Origin: Mycetocola zhadangensis
GTDB lineage: Bacteria > Actinomycetota > Actinomycetes > Actinomycetales > Microbacteriaceae
Assembly (NCBI RefSeq): GCF_003668565.1
Contig: NZ_RCWJ01000005.1
Span: forward strand, 124,001 to 188,000
DNA: 64,000 nt
Reading direction: 5' to 3'
Part shown: in pieces, positions 1 through 8,818 of the stretch
Layout of the letters: each line of letters begins with the position of its first letter
Numbering within the stretch: the stretch's first letter is position 1
The notes under the pieces: generated by a model
Told to the model about the DNA's origin: nothing
What the model saw: the letters and a program-made list of their open reading frames with translations, nothing else
Databases searched by the model: none
Position numbers and translations under genes: made by a program

Positions 1-1
1 C

Positions 2-430
2 TCCGGTGACGATGTCGGATTCCGCCGCCTCCTCGCCGCCAACGCAGCTGCCGGGCACCCGCTGCAGCTGCTCACCGGTCACGAGATGGTCGTCGACGCC
101 ATGCTTCTCGCCGGTGCAGACGGAGTTGTCCCTGGGTTCGCCAACGTTGAGGCTGAAGGATACGTGCGCCTGTACGAGGCCGCCGCCAAGGGAGACTGGG
201 ACACCGCTCGCACCGAGCAGGAGCGCATCAACCAGCTGTTCGAGGTTGTCTTCCAGCCGTCCGGTCTTTCCGGCGACGCAACAGGGGTTGGCGCTTTCAA
301 GGCAGCAATGGCTGCGCGCGGTCTGATCGACAACGCCACTGTGGCAACTGGCGTCGAGTCCCTCGACGAGGCTGCGGTCACCAGCATCCGTGCGATCCTC
401 GATTCGCACGGCCTCCTGTCGGCGCGATAG
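2..430 (+). CDS. Dihydrodipicolinate synthase/N-acetylneuraminate lyase family protein, C-terminal part
   Basis: The frame is open from the left edge of the window to the TAG at 428-430, so only the last ~142 residues are present. The fragment has the look of the C-terminal half of a class I TIM-barrel aldolase of the DapA/NanA family: a GHEMVVDAMLLAGADG segment, GVVPGFANVEAEGYVRLYEA, then a helical tail that ends LLSAR. The Schiff-base lysine lies outside the window. Because nanE and nagB follow directly on the same strand, an N-acetylneuraminate lyase (sialic acid to ManNAc plus pyruvate) is the most likely role. A DapA-like aldolase for another substrate cannot be excluded. Confidence 0.8.
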   Translation, partial: SGDDVGFRRLLAANAAAGHPLQLLTGHEMVVDAMLLAGADGVVPGFANVEAEGYVRLYEAAAKGDWDTARTEQERINQLFEVVFQPSGLSGDATGVGAFKAAMAARGLIDNATVATGVESLDEAAVTSIRAILDSHGLLSAR

Positions 431-593
431 CCGTCGCGGCCTCTCCGGCGTTGTCGGCGAGGCAAGATTTGCCGTTGGCCCGGGCCGACGTTGATGTGAT
501 TCTCGAGCTTCCCGCCCGCGCGGTACATCCGCAGGCGGGACCGCACGGGACTACGCCTCAACGTCGGCCCTGGCCGCTTTGAAAAGGACAACC

Positions 594-1298
594 ATGAGTA
601 CACTTTCCTCAGACATTTCCGACCGGCTCGCCGGGGGACTCATCGTCTCCTGCCAGGCATACCCAGGCGAGCCCATGCGCGACCCGCGCACGATGGCGCA
701 GATCGCCCGCGCCGCTGTGATCGGCGGAGCCGTCGCCGTGCGCCTGCAAGGAATTGAGGACATTCGTGCCGCCGCCGGTCTCGATGTTCCGATCGTGGGA
801 CTGTGGAAGGACGGTGATGCCGACGTCTTCATCACGCCGACTCTCGACCATGCCCGCGCAGTCGCGGATGCTGGTGCGGATGTCGTCGCGATCGACGGAA
901 CCCGCCGGCCACGTCCCGATGGTTTGACTCTTGCGGCGACCGTTGCCGGCCTGCGCGATACGCATCCGCGCGCACTGATCATGGCCGACTGCGGGTCACT
1001 CGATGACGCTATCGCCAGTGAAGAGGCAGGCGTTGACTTCCTCGGAACAACGCTCTCGGGTTACTCGGGTGAACGAGAGAAGACGGTCGGCCCCGACATC
1101 GAACTCATTCAGCAGATAGCCAAACGCTGCACCCTGCCCGTCATTGCGGAGGGACGCATCCATTCACCGGCACATGCCGCCTCAGCCAGGCAGGCAGGAG
1201 CTCACGCGGTGTGCGTCGGTACGGCGATCACCCACCCATCAACCATCACGGGCTGGTTCGTTTCGGCTCTCGCGGATGTGTCAGGAGAGCTGGCCTGA
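594..1298 (+). CDS. nanE: N-acetylmannosamine-6-phosphate 2-epimerase
   Basis: This 234-residue TIM-barrel enzyme converts ManNAc-6-phosphate to GlcNAc-6-phosphate in sialic acid and ManNAc catabolism. The NanE signature is clear: LIVSCQAYPGEP at residues 16-27, GLWKDGDADVFITP in the middle, a GTTLSGYSG segment and IAEGRIHSP near the C-terminus. The ATG at 594 is chosen over the in-frame TTG at 579 because AAAAGG lies just upstream of it. Its TGA overlaps the ATG of nagB, so the two are translationally coupled. The length is normal for the family. Confidence 0.92.
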   Translation: MSTLSSDISDRLAGGLIVSCQAYPGEPMRDPRTMAQIARAAVIGGAVAVRLQGIEDIRAAAGLDVPIVGLWKDGDADVFITPTLDHARAVADAGADVVAIDGTRRPRPDGLTLAATVAGLRDTHPRALIMADCGSLDDAIASEEAGVDFLGTTLSGYSGEREKTVGPDIELIQQIAKRCTLPVIAEGRIHSPAHAASARQAGAHAVCVGTAITHPSTITGWFVSALADVSGELA

Positions 1299-2077
1299 TG
1301 GAAGTCATCATCACCCGGGAAGACCAGATTGGCGAGCTCGTTGCCGAGGAGATAGCCGCGCTGATCGCGCGCAAGCCCAACGCGGTACTTGGCCTCGCGA
1401 CCGGCTCGAGCCCGTTGCGGATCTACGACGCAGTGGCGGCCCGTGTCGCCAGCGGAGAGTTCTCACTCGCGCACGCCAGCGCGTTCACCCTCGATGAGTA
1501 CGTGGGGCTGCCAGACGGCCACCCGTGCGGCTATCGAACGGTGATCGAGGAAGACTTCGTCTCGCGGGTGGATCTGCCCACTGAAGCCGTGCAGGGCCCC
1601 GACGGTGGCTCCTCTGACCTTGACGGGGCTTGCGCGTCATACGAGGAGGCGATTCGCAAGGCGGGCGGTGTCGATCTGCAGATTCTCGGGATCGGAACCG
1701 ATGGTCACATCGCCTTCAACGAGCCAGGTTCGTCGTTCGCATCGCGGACCCGGCCAAAGACCCTGACCGCTCAGACGCGGCGGGACAACGCGCGTTTCTT
1801 CGACGGGAACATCGACGCGGTTCCCGTGCACTGTTTGACCCAGGGCCTTGGCACGATCATGGAAGCTCGTCACGTCGTTCTTGTGGCGACGGGCGAGGGC
1901 AAGGCCGAAGCCGTGAAACATCTCGTTGAAGGTGCCGTCTCTGCCTTCTGGCCAGGCACCATCCTCCAGCACCACCCTCACGTGACAGTTTTCGTCGACG
2001 ATGCCGCAGCCTCGAAGCTGCAGCTGGCCGACTACTACCGTCACACGTATGCCCACCGGCACCTGGTGACCCGATGA
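1298..2077 (+). CDS. nagB: Glucosamine-6-phosphate deaminase
   Basis: The 259-residue cytoplasmic enzyme converts glucosamine-6-phosphate to fructose-6-phosphate and ammonia, the last step that feeds amino sugars into glycolysis. The phosphate-binding loop ATGSSP is at residues 34-39, the catalytic aspartate is in LDEY near residue 66, and the GIGTDGHIAFNEP block follows. The ATG at 1298 shares its A with the stop of nanE. An alternative upstream start at 1211 would lie inside nanE and add an unrelated N-terminus, so it is rejected. The stop overlaps the start of the next gene (ATGA). Confidence 0.93.
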   Translation: MEVIITREDQIGELVAEEIAALIARKPNAVLGLATGSSPLRIYDAVAARVASGEFSLAHASAFTLDEYVGLPDGHPCGYRTVIEEDFVSRVDLPTEAVQGPDGGSSDLDGACASYEEAIRKAGGVDLQILGIGTDGHIAFNEPGSSFASRTRPKTLTAQTRRDNARFFDGNIDAVPVHCLTQGLGTIMEARHVVLVATGEGKAEAVKHLVEGAVSAFWPGTILQHHPHVTVFVDDAAASKLQLADYYRHTYAHRHLVTR

Positions 2078-3045
2078 CGATCGCAGTGCAGGCGGGATCC
2101 GTCGGGCGCGAGGGGATCCTCATCAGCTCGTACGCGGCGTCACCCGCGCACAGCAGCTGGGATCCGGAACTCGAGGGTGAACTGCTCCCGGCGCTGTGCT
2201 CCCTGCCCGGTGTCGTCGGGCTTGAGGTGCCCTGGCTCGGTCGGGTGCACCCGCACGACGATGCCTGGTTCCTGCGAAATGTCCCCGCTGGCGCTCGGCT
2301 GGCTCTTACCCCTCTGCCTTACGTCATGCGGCGGTGTGCCGCAGATCCTCAGTATGGGATCGCCTCTCGGAACGCGGCTGGGCGGGCGTCCGCCCTTGAA
2401 GATATGCAACGCCTCGCCGCCGACGTCCGGATGCTCACCGAGCAGTCGGGAGCGGAGGTAGCCCTCGTCGCCCTGCACACTGCCCCATCCGCGGCAGCCG
2501 ACGGAGCAGCTCTGCAGGATTCGCTGCACGAGATCGCGGGCTACGACTGGTCTGGCGCACAACTCGTCATCGAGCACTGCGACACCATCATGCCGGATCG
2601 TCCCTTTGAGAAGGGTTTTCTGCCTCTCGCGGACGAGATCGAAGCGATCAGCGCGACGAACACACCGATCGGTATGTGGTTGAACTGGGGACGCTCAATC
2701 ATCGAACTGCGTGACGCGGATGCGGTGACCGCGCAGATCTCCGCTGTGGCCGACTCGGGCTACCTGACGGGTCTCACCTTCTCGGGCGCCGCTGCGAGCG
2801 ACGGCCCATACGGCGCAGCCTGGCTGGATGCACACCTGCCAGTGCTCAGCGCTGACCCGGAGTCCGGCTCCCTTCTCGATGACGCTCACGTCGGAACGGC
2901 GATTTCCGCGGCGGGTGCCGTTCCGTGGCTGGGAATGAAGGTCAGTCGGCGACCCTCGGACCGTTCGGCGGCAGACGTGACCCGCACGGTGGCCAGCAAC
3001 CTCGGGGTGCTCGAGCGGATGCGAGCGGCCGGCTCACGCGCCTGA
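2074..3045 (+). CDS. DUF4862 family protein
   Basis: A 323-residue protein with no signal peptide or membrane segment. It resembles the DUF4862 family of actinobacteria: an early ISSYAASPAH segment, VGLEVPWLGRVHP, VIEHCDTIMPDRPFEKGF and IGMWLNWGRSIIELR. The alternating segments suggest a TIM-barrel-like sugar isomerase or hydrolase fold, which is inference only. The ATGA overlap with nagB and the shared strand place it in the amino-sugar operon, so a role in handling a sialic-acid-derived intermediate is plausible. No catalytic activity is established by the sequence. Confidence 0.75.
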   Translation: MTIAVQAGSVGREGILISSYAASPAHSSWDPELEGELLPALCSLPGVVGLEVPWLGRVHPHDDAWFLRNVPAGARLALTPLPYVMRRCAADPQYGIASRNAAGRASALEDMQRLAADVRMLTEQSGAEVALVALHTAPSAAADGAALQDSLHEIAGYDWSGAQLVIEHCDTIMPDRPFEKGFLPLADEIEAISATNTPIGMWLNWGRSIIELRDADAVTAQISAVADSGYLTGLTFSGAAASDGPYGAAWLDAHLPVLSADPESGSLLDDAHVGTAISAAGAVPWLGMKVSRRPSDRSAADVTRTVASNLGVLERMRAAGSRA

Positions 3046-3089
3046 ACCTTCGCATCACCGCGCCACTGAGTGCCCTGATTTGAGACGAG

Positions 3090-3133
3090 CCTCCGGGCGC
3101 CGTGGGATTGTTGGAATTCCGCGCACCCGGAGG
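3090..3133. terminator. Inverted repeat between convergent genes, possible terminator
   Basis: CCTCCGGG (3090-3097) pairs with CCCGGAGG (3126-3133) across a 28-base loop. It lies between the end of the plus-strand amino-sugar operon and the end of the minus-strand gene at 3184, where a bidirectional terminator is expected. There is no T-run, so the call is weak. Confidence 0.35.
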
Positions 3134-3183
3134 TTCAGTTCAGCGTGTCGCAGCCTGGCCAGGATGCCCACTCGCGGTGAACA

Positions 3184-4464
3184 CTACTCGGTCGGCGCTG
3201 CCCCGGTCCCGCCTGTGCCCGCGTTCCCGCCCGGTTTCCCTCTACGCGGTCGTATCAGATCGCCGAGAATCAGCACGAGTGCCGCGGCCTTCCACCACAT
3301 CGAACCGAAGTCCTCACCGGCCGCGAAGCTCAGTGCGACGTTCGCTCCGAGCAGGACAACCGCCGTGCCGTTGATGGCCAGGTAGACAGCGGATCGACGC
3401 TGCCGATGTCCTTCCCACTTCGTGAGCGGGCTCGCCCAAGCGGGATATTCCGTCGGACGCTGCACCTCATCGCGAACGACCTCTTTCAGCGATCCCCACA
3501 GCGTGTCCGGTTTCACGAGCTTCGCGCCCTCTGCGTCAGTGATGGACACACGCTCTGTGGCCACGTCCGCGAGCAACGAAGGCAGGCCAACCGCTCGAAC
3601 CAGCCGATCAAACGACCTATCGTCGCTCGATTCGGCGCGAAGAACAACCCGGAGCTCCTGAGCCTGCGCCCCGTCCAACCGGAAATTTGTCGTCCACGGT
3701 TCGGTTTCCACCTCCGGCTCAAAGAACTGCAGATAGTCGCGAACGTGCCGCCCCTCGCCGTCCATCTCCCAGCGCTGAGAAGGATCGACCAGCCGAATCT
3801 TCTCGTCCCACCAGTGGACGACGAGCGGCTCGTCCTTCGAGTGGAACCCCGCACCCCTGCGCTCACCGGACCGGGCCAAGAAGAGGCCTCCCCTTGCCGC
3901 CCATGCCCCGCTCTCAAACACGGCTTCCGGAGACATCGATGCTTGCCCGATGATTCCGCGCCCGGCTCGGCAGATGTGGAGGCTCTCCCCCGCCCGAGCA
4001 GCCGAGACGCTCAGACCGTCGGAGTTGCCTGGCTGGTACCAGGTCAGCGTGTCAAGCGAGAAAGCGCCGCTCAGCGCTGCGCGCTCCTCCACTGTCAACG
4101 GATCTGCACCGGGTTTCTCATCCCTGGCCGCTGACCCGCCGAACAGCCCACCGTTTGCATCCACGACGGCACCGAGCTCGGCACTGAGTTCAGCCATCAG
4201 ATCGACCGGCCGCACCGGTTCCCACCCGTGTTGCCCCGGCCCGAACGAAACCCAGCGCAGCGGCGACAGGTCCTCGTCCGTAAGCAGCCGCGCCATTATC
4301 GCCTGACGGCCGTTTCGCGGGGAATCCTCAAGCAGCAGGCCGGGCAGCCCTCGCCGGATCAGCGCCGCCTCCAGGCGAGACCGGAAGCTCTCGCCTGACC
4401 CGACGAGAAGAACGGGCAGCAGGTCAGTCGGCTCCACCGTCGTCGGCTTTCTTTCTGTCGACAT
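3184..4464 (-). CDS. Hypothetical protein with C-terminal membrane anchor
   Basis: I do not recognise this 426-residue protein. The N-terminal ~340 residues are soluble and acidic, beginning with a PVLLVGSGESFRSRLEAAL segment that could be the first strand and helix of a nucleotide- or ligand-binding fold. Two hydrophobic helices follow near residues 362-382 and 388-402, and the tail is basic then Gly/Thr/Pro rich (GNAGTGGTGAAP). The layout suggests a cytoplasmic domain tethered to the membrane by its C-terminus. The ATG at 4464 starts MSTERKP. It lies 80 bases downstream of menB on the same strand and could be co-transcribed with it. Confidence 0.6.
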   Translation of the reverse strand: MSTERKPTTVEPTDLLPVLLVGSGESFRSRLEAALIRRGLPGLLLEDSPRNGRQAIMARLLTDEDLSPLRWVSFGPGQHGWEPVRPVDLMAELSAELGAVVDANGGLFGGSAARDEKPGADPLTVEERAALSGAFSLDTLTWYQPGNSDGLSVSAARAGESLHICRAGRGIIGQASMSPEAVFESGAWAARGGLFLARSGERRGAGFHSKDEPLVVHWWDEKIRLVDPSQRWEMDGEGRHVRDYLQFFEPEVETEPWTTNFRLDGAQAQELRVVLRAESSDDRSFDRLVRAVGLPSLLADVATERVSITDAEGAKLVKPDTLWGSLKEVVRDEVQRPTEYPAWASPLTKWEGHRQRRSAVYLAINGTAVVLLGANVALSFAAGEDFGSMWWKAAALVLILGDLIRPRRGKPGGNAGTGGTGAAPTE

Positions 4465-4544
4465 CGGCCCATACTGTCAGCAGTGCCGCGCCAGCGGCGA
4501 ACAAACTCGCCCCCAGTTACGGCGTCACGTCGCCCGTGCTCGCG

Positions 4545-5450
4545 CTAGTACTGCCAGGGGTACGGACCCCAGTCAGGATCACGCTTCTCCAGGAAAGAAT
4601 CACGCCCTTCGACCGCCTCGTCAGTGCCATAGGCGAGGCGGGTCGCCTCTCCCGCGAAAACCTGCTGACCGACCATGCCGTCATCGACGGCGTTAAATGC
4701 AAATTTGAGCATACGGATGGCTGTGGGCGACTTGGTCAGGATGGTACGAGCCCAGTCCAAGGCCGTCGACTCCAACTCCTCGTGTGGGACCACAGCGTTC
4801 ACAGCACCCATTTGGTGGGCGCGATCGGCGGAATACTCTTCGGCCAGGAAGAAGATTTCCCGAGCGAACTTCTGCCCGATCTGGCGGGCGAAGTAAGCAC
4901 TTCCGTAACCGGCGTCGAAAGAGCCGACATCGGCATCCGTCTGCTTGAATTTGCCATGCTCACGGCTCGCGATCGTGAGGTCGCAAACGACATGGAGTGA
5001 GTGCCCACCGCCGGCAGCCCAGCCGGGAACAACGGCGATGACAACCTTGGGCATGAACCGAATCAGCCGTTGCACCTCGAGGATGTGCAACCGCCCACCG
5101 CGCGCAGGATCAACTCCGCCTGCCGAGTCAGTGTCGGAGTACTTGTAGCCGTCCCGACCACGAATGCGCTGGTCTCCGCCGGAGCAGAACGCCCACCCGC
5201 CGTCTTTCGGGCTCGGACCGTTGCCCGTGAGCAGAACAACCCCGATACGCGAGTTGGTTCGAGCGTCTTCGAGCACCCGATACAGCTCGTCGACGGTGTG
5301 CGGACGGAAGGCGTTGCGAACCTCGGGCCGGTTAAAGGCGACCCGAGCGACCCTGCCCGCAGTGTCGTGGTGGTAGGTCACATCTGTGAGGGAATCGAAC
5401 CCGGGCACGTCGGCCCACTGGGTCTCGTCGAAGATTTCTGACACGGTCAT
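4545..5450 (-). CDS. menB: 1,4-dihydroxy-2-naphthoyl-CoA synthase
   Basis: A 301-residue crotonase-family enzyme that cyclises O-succinylbenzoyl-CoA to 1,4-dihydroxy-2-naphthoyl-CoA in menaquinone synthesis. Typical MenB features are FNRPEVRNAFRP near residue 40, the oxyanion-hole segment FCSGGDQ, GWAAGGGHSLHVVCDL, and the DADVGSFDAGYGS block that carries the MenB-specific active-site loop. The C-terminus ends RDPDWGPYPW, a hallmark of MenB. It is divergent from menC, whose start is 45 bases away, so the two probably share a promoter region. Confidence 0.96.
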   Translation of the reverse strand: MTVSEIFDETQWADVPGFDSLTDVTYHHDTAGRVARVAFNRPEVRNAFRPHTVDELYRVLEDARTNSRIGVVLLTGNGPSPKDGGWAFCSGGDQRIRGRDGYKYSDTDSAGGVDPARGGRLHILEVQRLIRFMPKVVIAVVPGWAAGGGHSLHVVCDLTIASREHGKFKQTDADVGSFDAGYGSAYFARQIGQKFAREIFFLAEEYSADRAHQMGAVNAVVPHEELESTALDWARTILTKSPTAIRMLKFAFNAVDDGMVGQQVFAGEATRLAYGTDEAVEGRDSFLEKRDPDWGPYPWQY

Positions 5451-5494
5451 GACTCCAGCCTAACGACGGCGAGAACCGGTGCCAGACTGGAGGT

Positions 5495-6499
5495 ATGCGT
5501 CCAGAGCTGAACGACCTCCTCGACACGGCGCGCGTCGTCGCGCTTCCCCTCGCCACGCGGTTTCGCGGTATCGAAGAACGTGAGGCGCTCCTTTTCGAAG
5601 GCCCAAACGGCTGGAGCGAGTTCTCACCGTTTGTCGAGTACGGCGACGCGGAGAGCGCTACCTGGCTTCGCGCGGCTATCGAATTTGCGTTCGGTGACCT
5701 GCCAACTCCCCTGCGCTCGAGCATCCCGGTGAACGCCACGGTGCCGTCGGTGCACGTCGACCGCGTCGCCGGCATCCTCAAGCGATTCGACGGGTGCCGC
5801 ACCGCGAAAGTGAAGGTCGCCGAGCGCGGCCAGGGGCTCGCCGAGGACGTCGCCCGTGTTCGCGCTGTCAGGGAGCTTCTCGGCCCCGAAGCCCGCATTC
5901 GCATCGACGCGAACGGTGGCTGGAACATCGATGAGGCCGAGCGCGCTATCCACGCTCTCGCGGAATATGACCTCGAGTACGTCGAGCAGCCGTGCGCCTC
6001 TGTCGGCGAGCTGGTCGAGATCCGGCGCCGCACCAAGTACATGGGTGTGCCGATTGCCGCAGATGAGAGTGTGCGCAAGGCAGCCGATCCGATTCTCGTT
6101 GCGCGGGCCGGTGCCGCAGATATCCTCGTGCTGAAAGCGCAGCCGCTTGGTGGCATCCGTCGTTCCCTTGACATCATCGAAGAGGCCGGCCTGCCGGTCG
6201 TGGTCTCGAGTGCGCTGGACACCTCGGTTGGCCTGTCGATGGGAGCGTGGCTCGCCTCGGTCATTCCTGAACTGGAATACGACTGCGGGCTGGGAACGGC
6301 GTCCCTGCTGTCCGCAGATGTAACGGATGCTCCGATGCAAGCTTCAGGGGGATCGATCGACGTGCGTCGGGTCACCCCTACCCCGCGCATGCTCGACGGC
6401 TACGCGGCATCCGCATCGCGACGCCAGTGGTGGCTTGAGCGCGTTTCGCGCTGCTACGAGGTGCTCGCCGAGGCCGATGCGTCGCCGGCCACGATGTGA
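5495..6499 (+). CDS. menC: o-succinylbenzoate synthase
   Basis: A 334-residue enolase-superfamily enzyme that dehydrates SHCHC to o-succinylbenzoate in menaquinone synthesis. Visible are the catalytic lysine pair in KVKV, the metal ligands in RIDANGGW, YVEQPC and IAADESV, and the second base in VLKAQPLGG. GGAGGT sits directly before the ATG at 5495. Together with the divergent menB it supplies menaquinone, the quinone that fits the cytochrome c maturation operon just downstream. It converges with the winged-helix gene at 6542. Confidence 0.95.
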   Translation: MRPELNDLLDTARVVALPLATRFRGIEEREALLFEGPNGWSEFSPFVEYGDAESATWLRAAIEFAFGDLPTPLRSSIPVNATVPSVHVDRVAGILKRFDGCRTAKVKVAERGQGLAEDVARVRAVRELLGPEARIRIDANGGWNIDEAERAIHALAEYDLEYVEQPCASVGELVEIRRRTKYMGVPIAADESVRKAADPILVARAGAADILVLKAQPLGGIRRSLDIIEEAGLPVVVSSALDTSVGLSMGAWLASVIPELEYDCGLGTASLLSADVTDAPMQASGGSIDVRRVTPTPRMLDGYAASASRRQWWLERVSRCYEVLAEADASPATM

Positions 6500-6541
6500 C
6501 TCTCGCCGAGCTGTCGCTGGCCGAACGTAGTTGCGGATTGG

Positions 6542-6892
6542 CTACTGTCGACCCGAGCGGTCGCTGTTACCGGCGACCCAGGCGTCAGACCCAGCCGCGA
6601 TGCTCCGCAGTGCCCTGACGTGATCGTCGAATGCCTCTCGACCCGCGGCAGTGAGTCGCAGCCAGGTGATGCGCCGGGAATCAGCGCGGGCCTCTGACGC
6701 CACCTTCACGGTCTCGAGAAGACCGGCCGCTGCCAGCACTTTGAGGTGCTTCGACAGGGCAGCATCGCTGATGCCGATGGTGTCACGCACGACCGCGAAG
6801 TCGAGCTCATCCACTCCGCGCAGCATCCCGCAGATCCGCAGCCGCACTGGCTCATGCACGACGGGGTGAAAGACCCCGTCAGGCGACATCAC
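6542..6892 (-). CDS. Winged-helix transcriptional regulator (MarR/ArsR-like)
   Basis: A 116-residue single-domain DNA-binding protein. An N-terminal helix (HEPVRLRICGMLRGVDELDF) precedes a recognition helix region ISDAALSKHLKVLAAAGLLE and a wing with RRITWLRLTAAGREAF, the pattern of the HTH_34/MarR-like group. No metal-binding cysteines are visible. Its start overlaps the end of the upstream membrane-protein gene by 14 bases, so the two form an operon. It probably regulates that operon, as is common for such pairs. The start could be the ATG at 6892 or at 6889. Confidence 0.8.
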   Translation of the reverse strand: MMSPDGVFHPVVHEPVRLRICGMLRGVDELDFAVVRDTIGISDAALSKHLKVLAAAGLLETVKVASEARADSRRITWLRLTAAGREAFDDHVRALRSIAAGSDAWVAGNSDRSGRQ

Positions 6893-7346
6893 GAAGGCGT
6901 TCCCGCAGTGAGGCCGTGATGCGGTTCACGAGTCCGGCCACGACGACGAATCCTGCCAGCGCTGAGGCGAGGACCCACCAGCTGAGTCCTGACGCCGCGA
7001 GACCGAGTGAGACGCTGAAAAAGAATAGCGAGGTCACGATGGCCGCGACGAACAACGCACCCTCGACGAATCCAAAGCGGGAGAGCTTGACGCCCGTGAC
7101 GCGCCGATATTCACCTAGCAGGAGCACACTCGCCACGATGGCCGCGACTAGGACCAAGCTTCGACCGCCCTCCCCGGGAAGAATCGGCGTCGCAATGTAC
7201 GCTGCGGCGATCAGTGCGAACGCCGGTGCCAACCAACGCGCCCTGTCGAGACGCTGGGCGAGGTGGTTGCGGTCGGATTCGAGCTCGTTCAAGAGTTCCG
7301 ATGCGTGCGCGCGTTCGGCGCCCACCGAGTGAAAGTCGTTTTCCAT
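6879..7346 (-). CDS. Small integral membrane protein
   Basis: A 155-residue protein starting MENDFHSV, with a charged N-terminal helix that could form a coiled coil (LLNELESDRNHLAQRLDRARW) and four hydrophobic segments: APAFALIAAAYIA, LVLVAAIVASVLLL, ALFVAAIVTSLFFF and WWVLASALAGFVVVAGLV. It ends in a basic tail. No family was recognised. It is the first gene of a two-gene operon with a winged-helix regulator. The ATG at 7346 lies inside a perfect palindrome. An in-frame TTG 36 bases upstream is the alternative start. Confidence 0.65.
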   Translation of the reverse strand: MENDFHSVGAERAHASELLNELESDRNHLAQRLDRARWLAPAFALIAAAYIATPILPGEGGRSLVLVAAIVASVLLLGEYRRVTGVKLSRFGFVEGALFVAAIVTSLFFFSVSLGLAASGLSWWVLASALAGFVVVAGLVNRITASLRERLRDVA

Positions 7347-7360
7347 AGAGGCAACTCTAT
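7345..7360. promoter_or_regulatory. Palindromic operator candidate over the start codon of the membrane gene
   Basis: ATAGAG-GCAA-CTCTAT is a perfect 6+6 inverted repeat that contains part of the start codon of the membrane protein gene (ATG ending at 7346). An AGAGGCAA direct repeat lies at 7347-7354 and 7375-7382. This is a natural place for the co-transcribed winged-helix regulator to bind. The assignment is inferred from position and symmetry only. Confidence 0.4.
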
Positions 7361-7403
7361 GATTAACTTCCCTCAGAGGCAAGTCAGTTTGAAACGCCGG
7401 TTT

Positions 7404-8405
7404 CTACAGGCCCGAGTAGGCGTGCAGGCCCTTGAAGAAGAGGTTCACGACGGAGAAGTTGAACATCACGGCCGCGAAACCGATGATCGACAACCACGCC
7501 GAGCGGGAGCCGCGCCAGCCGCGGGTTGCGCGCGCGTGAATGTAGCCGGCGTAGATCACCCAGATGATGAAGGTCCACACCTCTTTGGTGTCCCAACCCC
7601 AGTAGCGGCCCCACGCGCGCTCCGCCCAGATCGCACCGGCGATCAGCGTGAAGGTCCAGAGGATGAACGCGACAATGTTCGCACGGTACGCCAGGTTCTC
7701 GAGGCGCGCAGCGGACGGCAGCGTTGCGACAAACTTCAGTTTGAGCTTCGAGAGGTCGGCTCCGATCGACTCTCGGCGGTGCTGGACCAGTTGGAGCACA
7801 GAGAGCGCGAAACCGAGAGCGAAGAGGGCGGTTCCGATGGACGCGACGAACACGTGGATGACCAGCCACGCCGACTGCAGGGCCGGCGGAAGCGGCACGA
7901 TCTCGACATAGAAGTTGACGGCTGCGATCCCGAGGAACACCAGCACGAGGCCCACAATGAAAGTGCCGAGGAAACGCAGGTCGACGCGAGTGAGCACGAC
8001 CAGGAAGGTGGCGATGATGAGCATGGCACCCGTCATGGCGAACTCATACATGTTGGCCCACGGCACACGCTCGGCGGCGACACCACGGGTGATGGTCGCT
8101 GTCAGGTGGAGCAGGAAGCCCAGGACGGTGAGCGCAACGGCCACTCGAAGCACAGCTGATCGCTTTGGTTGCACCTGGGGCGCGTCAGGGTCTGCCCGGG
8201 TGAGGGTCGTGACGCCGGCACGTCCCGCGGCCGCTGTCGTGTTTGCCGCAGCGCCAGCCGTCGCGCTCGCGGATGCCGTCAGTTCACTTGCGGCGCTCAC
8301 CTCGGCGGAGCGCTTGGCCAGGTCGATCGCGAACGCGATGAACGCGATCGCGTAGATCGCCATGGCGGACCAGAGGGCGAGGACGGACAGTTCGTTGAGA
8401 TCCAC
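7404..8405 (-). CDS. ccsB: Cytochrome c biogenesis protein CcsB (ResC/CcsA)
   Basis: A 333-residue multi-spanning membrane protein that, with ResB, forms the system II haem handling and cytochrome c synthase complex. The tryptophan-rich haem motif WGRYWGWDTKEVW is clear in the C-terminal third, followed by HARATRGWRG and the conserved FNFSVVNLFFKGLHAYSG end. An Ala-rich cytoplasmic insert (residues ~30-80) follows the first helix, as in other actinobacteria. The start is GTG at 8405 with GAGAGGT upstream. It is the last gene of the phosphatase-resA-ccdA-resB-DUF3054-ccsB operon. Confidence 0.94.
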   Translation of the reverse strand: MDLNELSVLALWSAMAIYAIAFIAFAIDLAKRSAEVSAASELTASASATAGAAANTTAAAGRAGVTTLTRADPDAPQVQPKRSAVLRVAVALTVLGFLLHLTATITRGVAAERVPWANMYEFAMTGAMLIIATFLVVLTRVDLRFLGTFIVGLVLVFLGIAAVNFYVEIVPLPPALQSAWLVIHVFVASIGTALFALGFALSVLQLVQHRRESIGADLSKLKLKFVATLPSAARLENLAYRANIVAFILWTFTLIAGAIWAERAWGRYWGWDTKEVWTFIIWVIYAGYIHARATRGWRGSRSAWLSIIGFAAVMFNFSVVNLFFKGLHAYSGL

Positions 8406-8428
8406 GGTTTAACAGTACCTCTCGGGGT

Positions 8429-8818
8429 TCACGCTGAAGGCGTGCTGGTCAGGGTGCGACGGCGGACAAGAGTGGCGATCGCGCGCCACCCGATCAGCAG
8501 AATGCCGAGCGCGATGGTCGCGACGATCACGAAGGCCAGGGCCGTTCCCTGGCCGGACAGGGTGCGGAAAAGCATGCCACCGCCTACAGTGACGATCCAC
8601 AATCCGACGCCGGGCCAGAGCGGACCGAACGGCCTGCGCCAGGCAACCGTGAGAATCCAGCCGAGCGCCAGCGCCGCAAGGAACGGCCACCAGCTGGAGA
8701 GCAGCCCGGCCAGCGTTGGGTCCGCGTTGTGAGTTCCGCGGCCGATGACCACAAAGACCAGCGTCGCGACCACATCGATCGCAACCGCGGTTGCGACGGT
8801 TCGAACGCTGGCGGTCAT
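8429..8818 (-). CDS. DUF3054 family membrane protein
   Basis: A 129-residue protein with four predicted membrane helices. The conserved DUF3054 pattern is visible: an Asp in the first helix (AIDVVATLVFVVIGRGTHN) and WWPFLAALALGW in the second. It starts at an ATG that overlaps the resB stop by four bases (ATGA) and lies between resB and ccsB, so it is co-expressed with cytochrome c maturation. The function of DUF3054 is unknown, and a role in the haem pathway is only suggested by position. Confidence 0.85.
   Translation of the reverse strand: MTASVRTVATAVAIDVVATLVFVVIGRGTHNADPTLAGLLSSWWPFLAALALGWILTVAWRRPFGPLWPGVGLWIVTVGGGMLFRTLSGQGTALAFVIVATIALGILLIGWRAIATLVRRRTLTSTPSA

Noticed and set aside
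7263-8159. 298-codon open frame on the plus strand
   Set aside because: Antisense to ccsB and the membrane gene at 6879; no ribosome site or domain pattern, and a highly charged composition typical of shadow frames.
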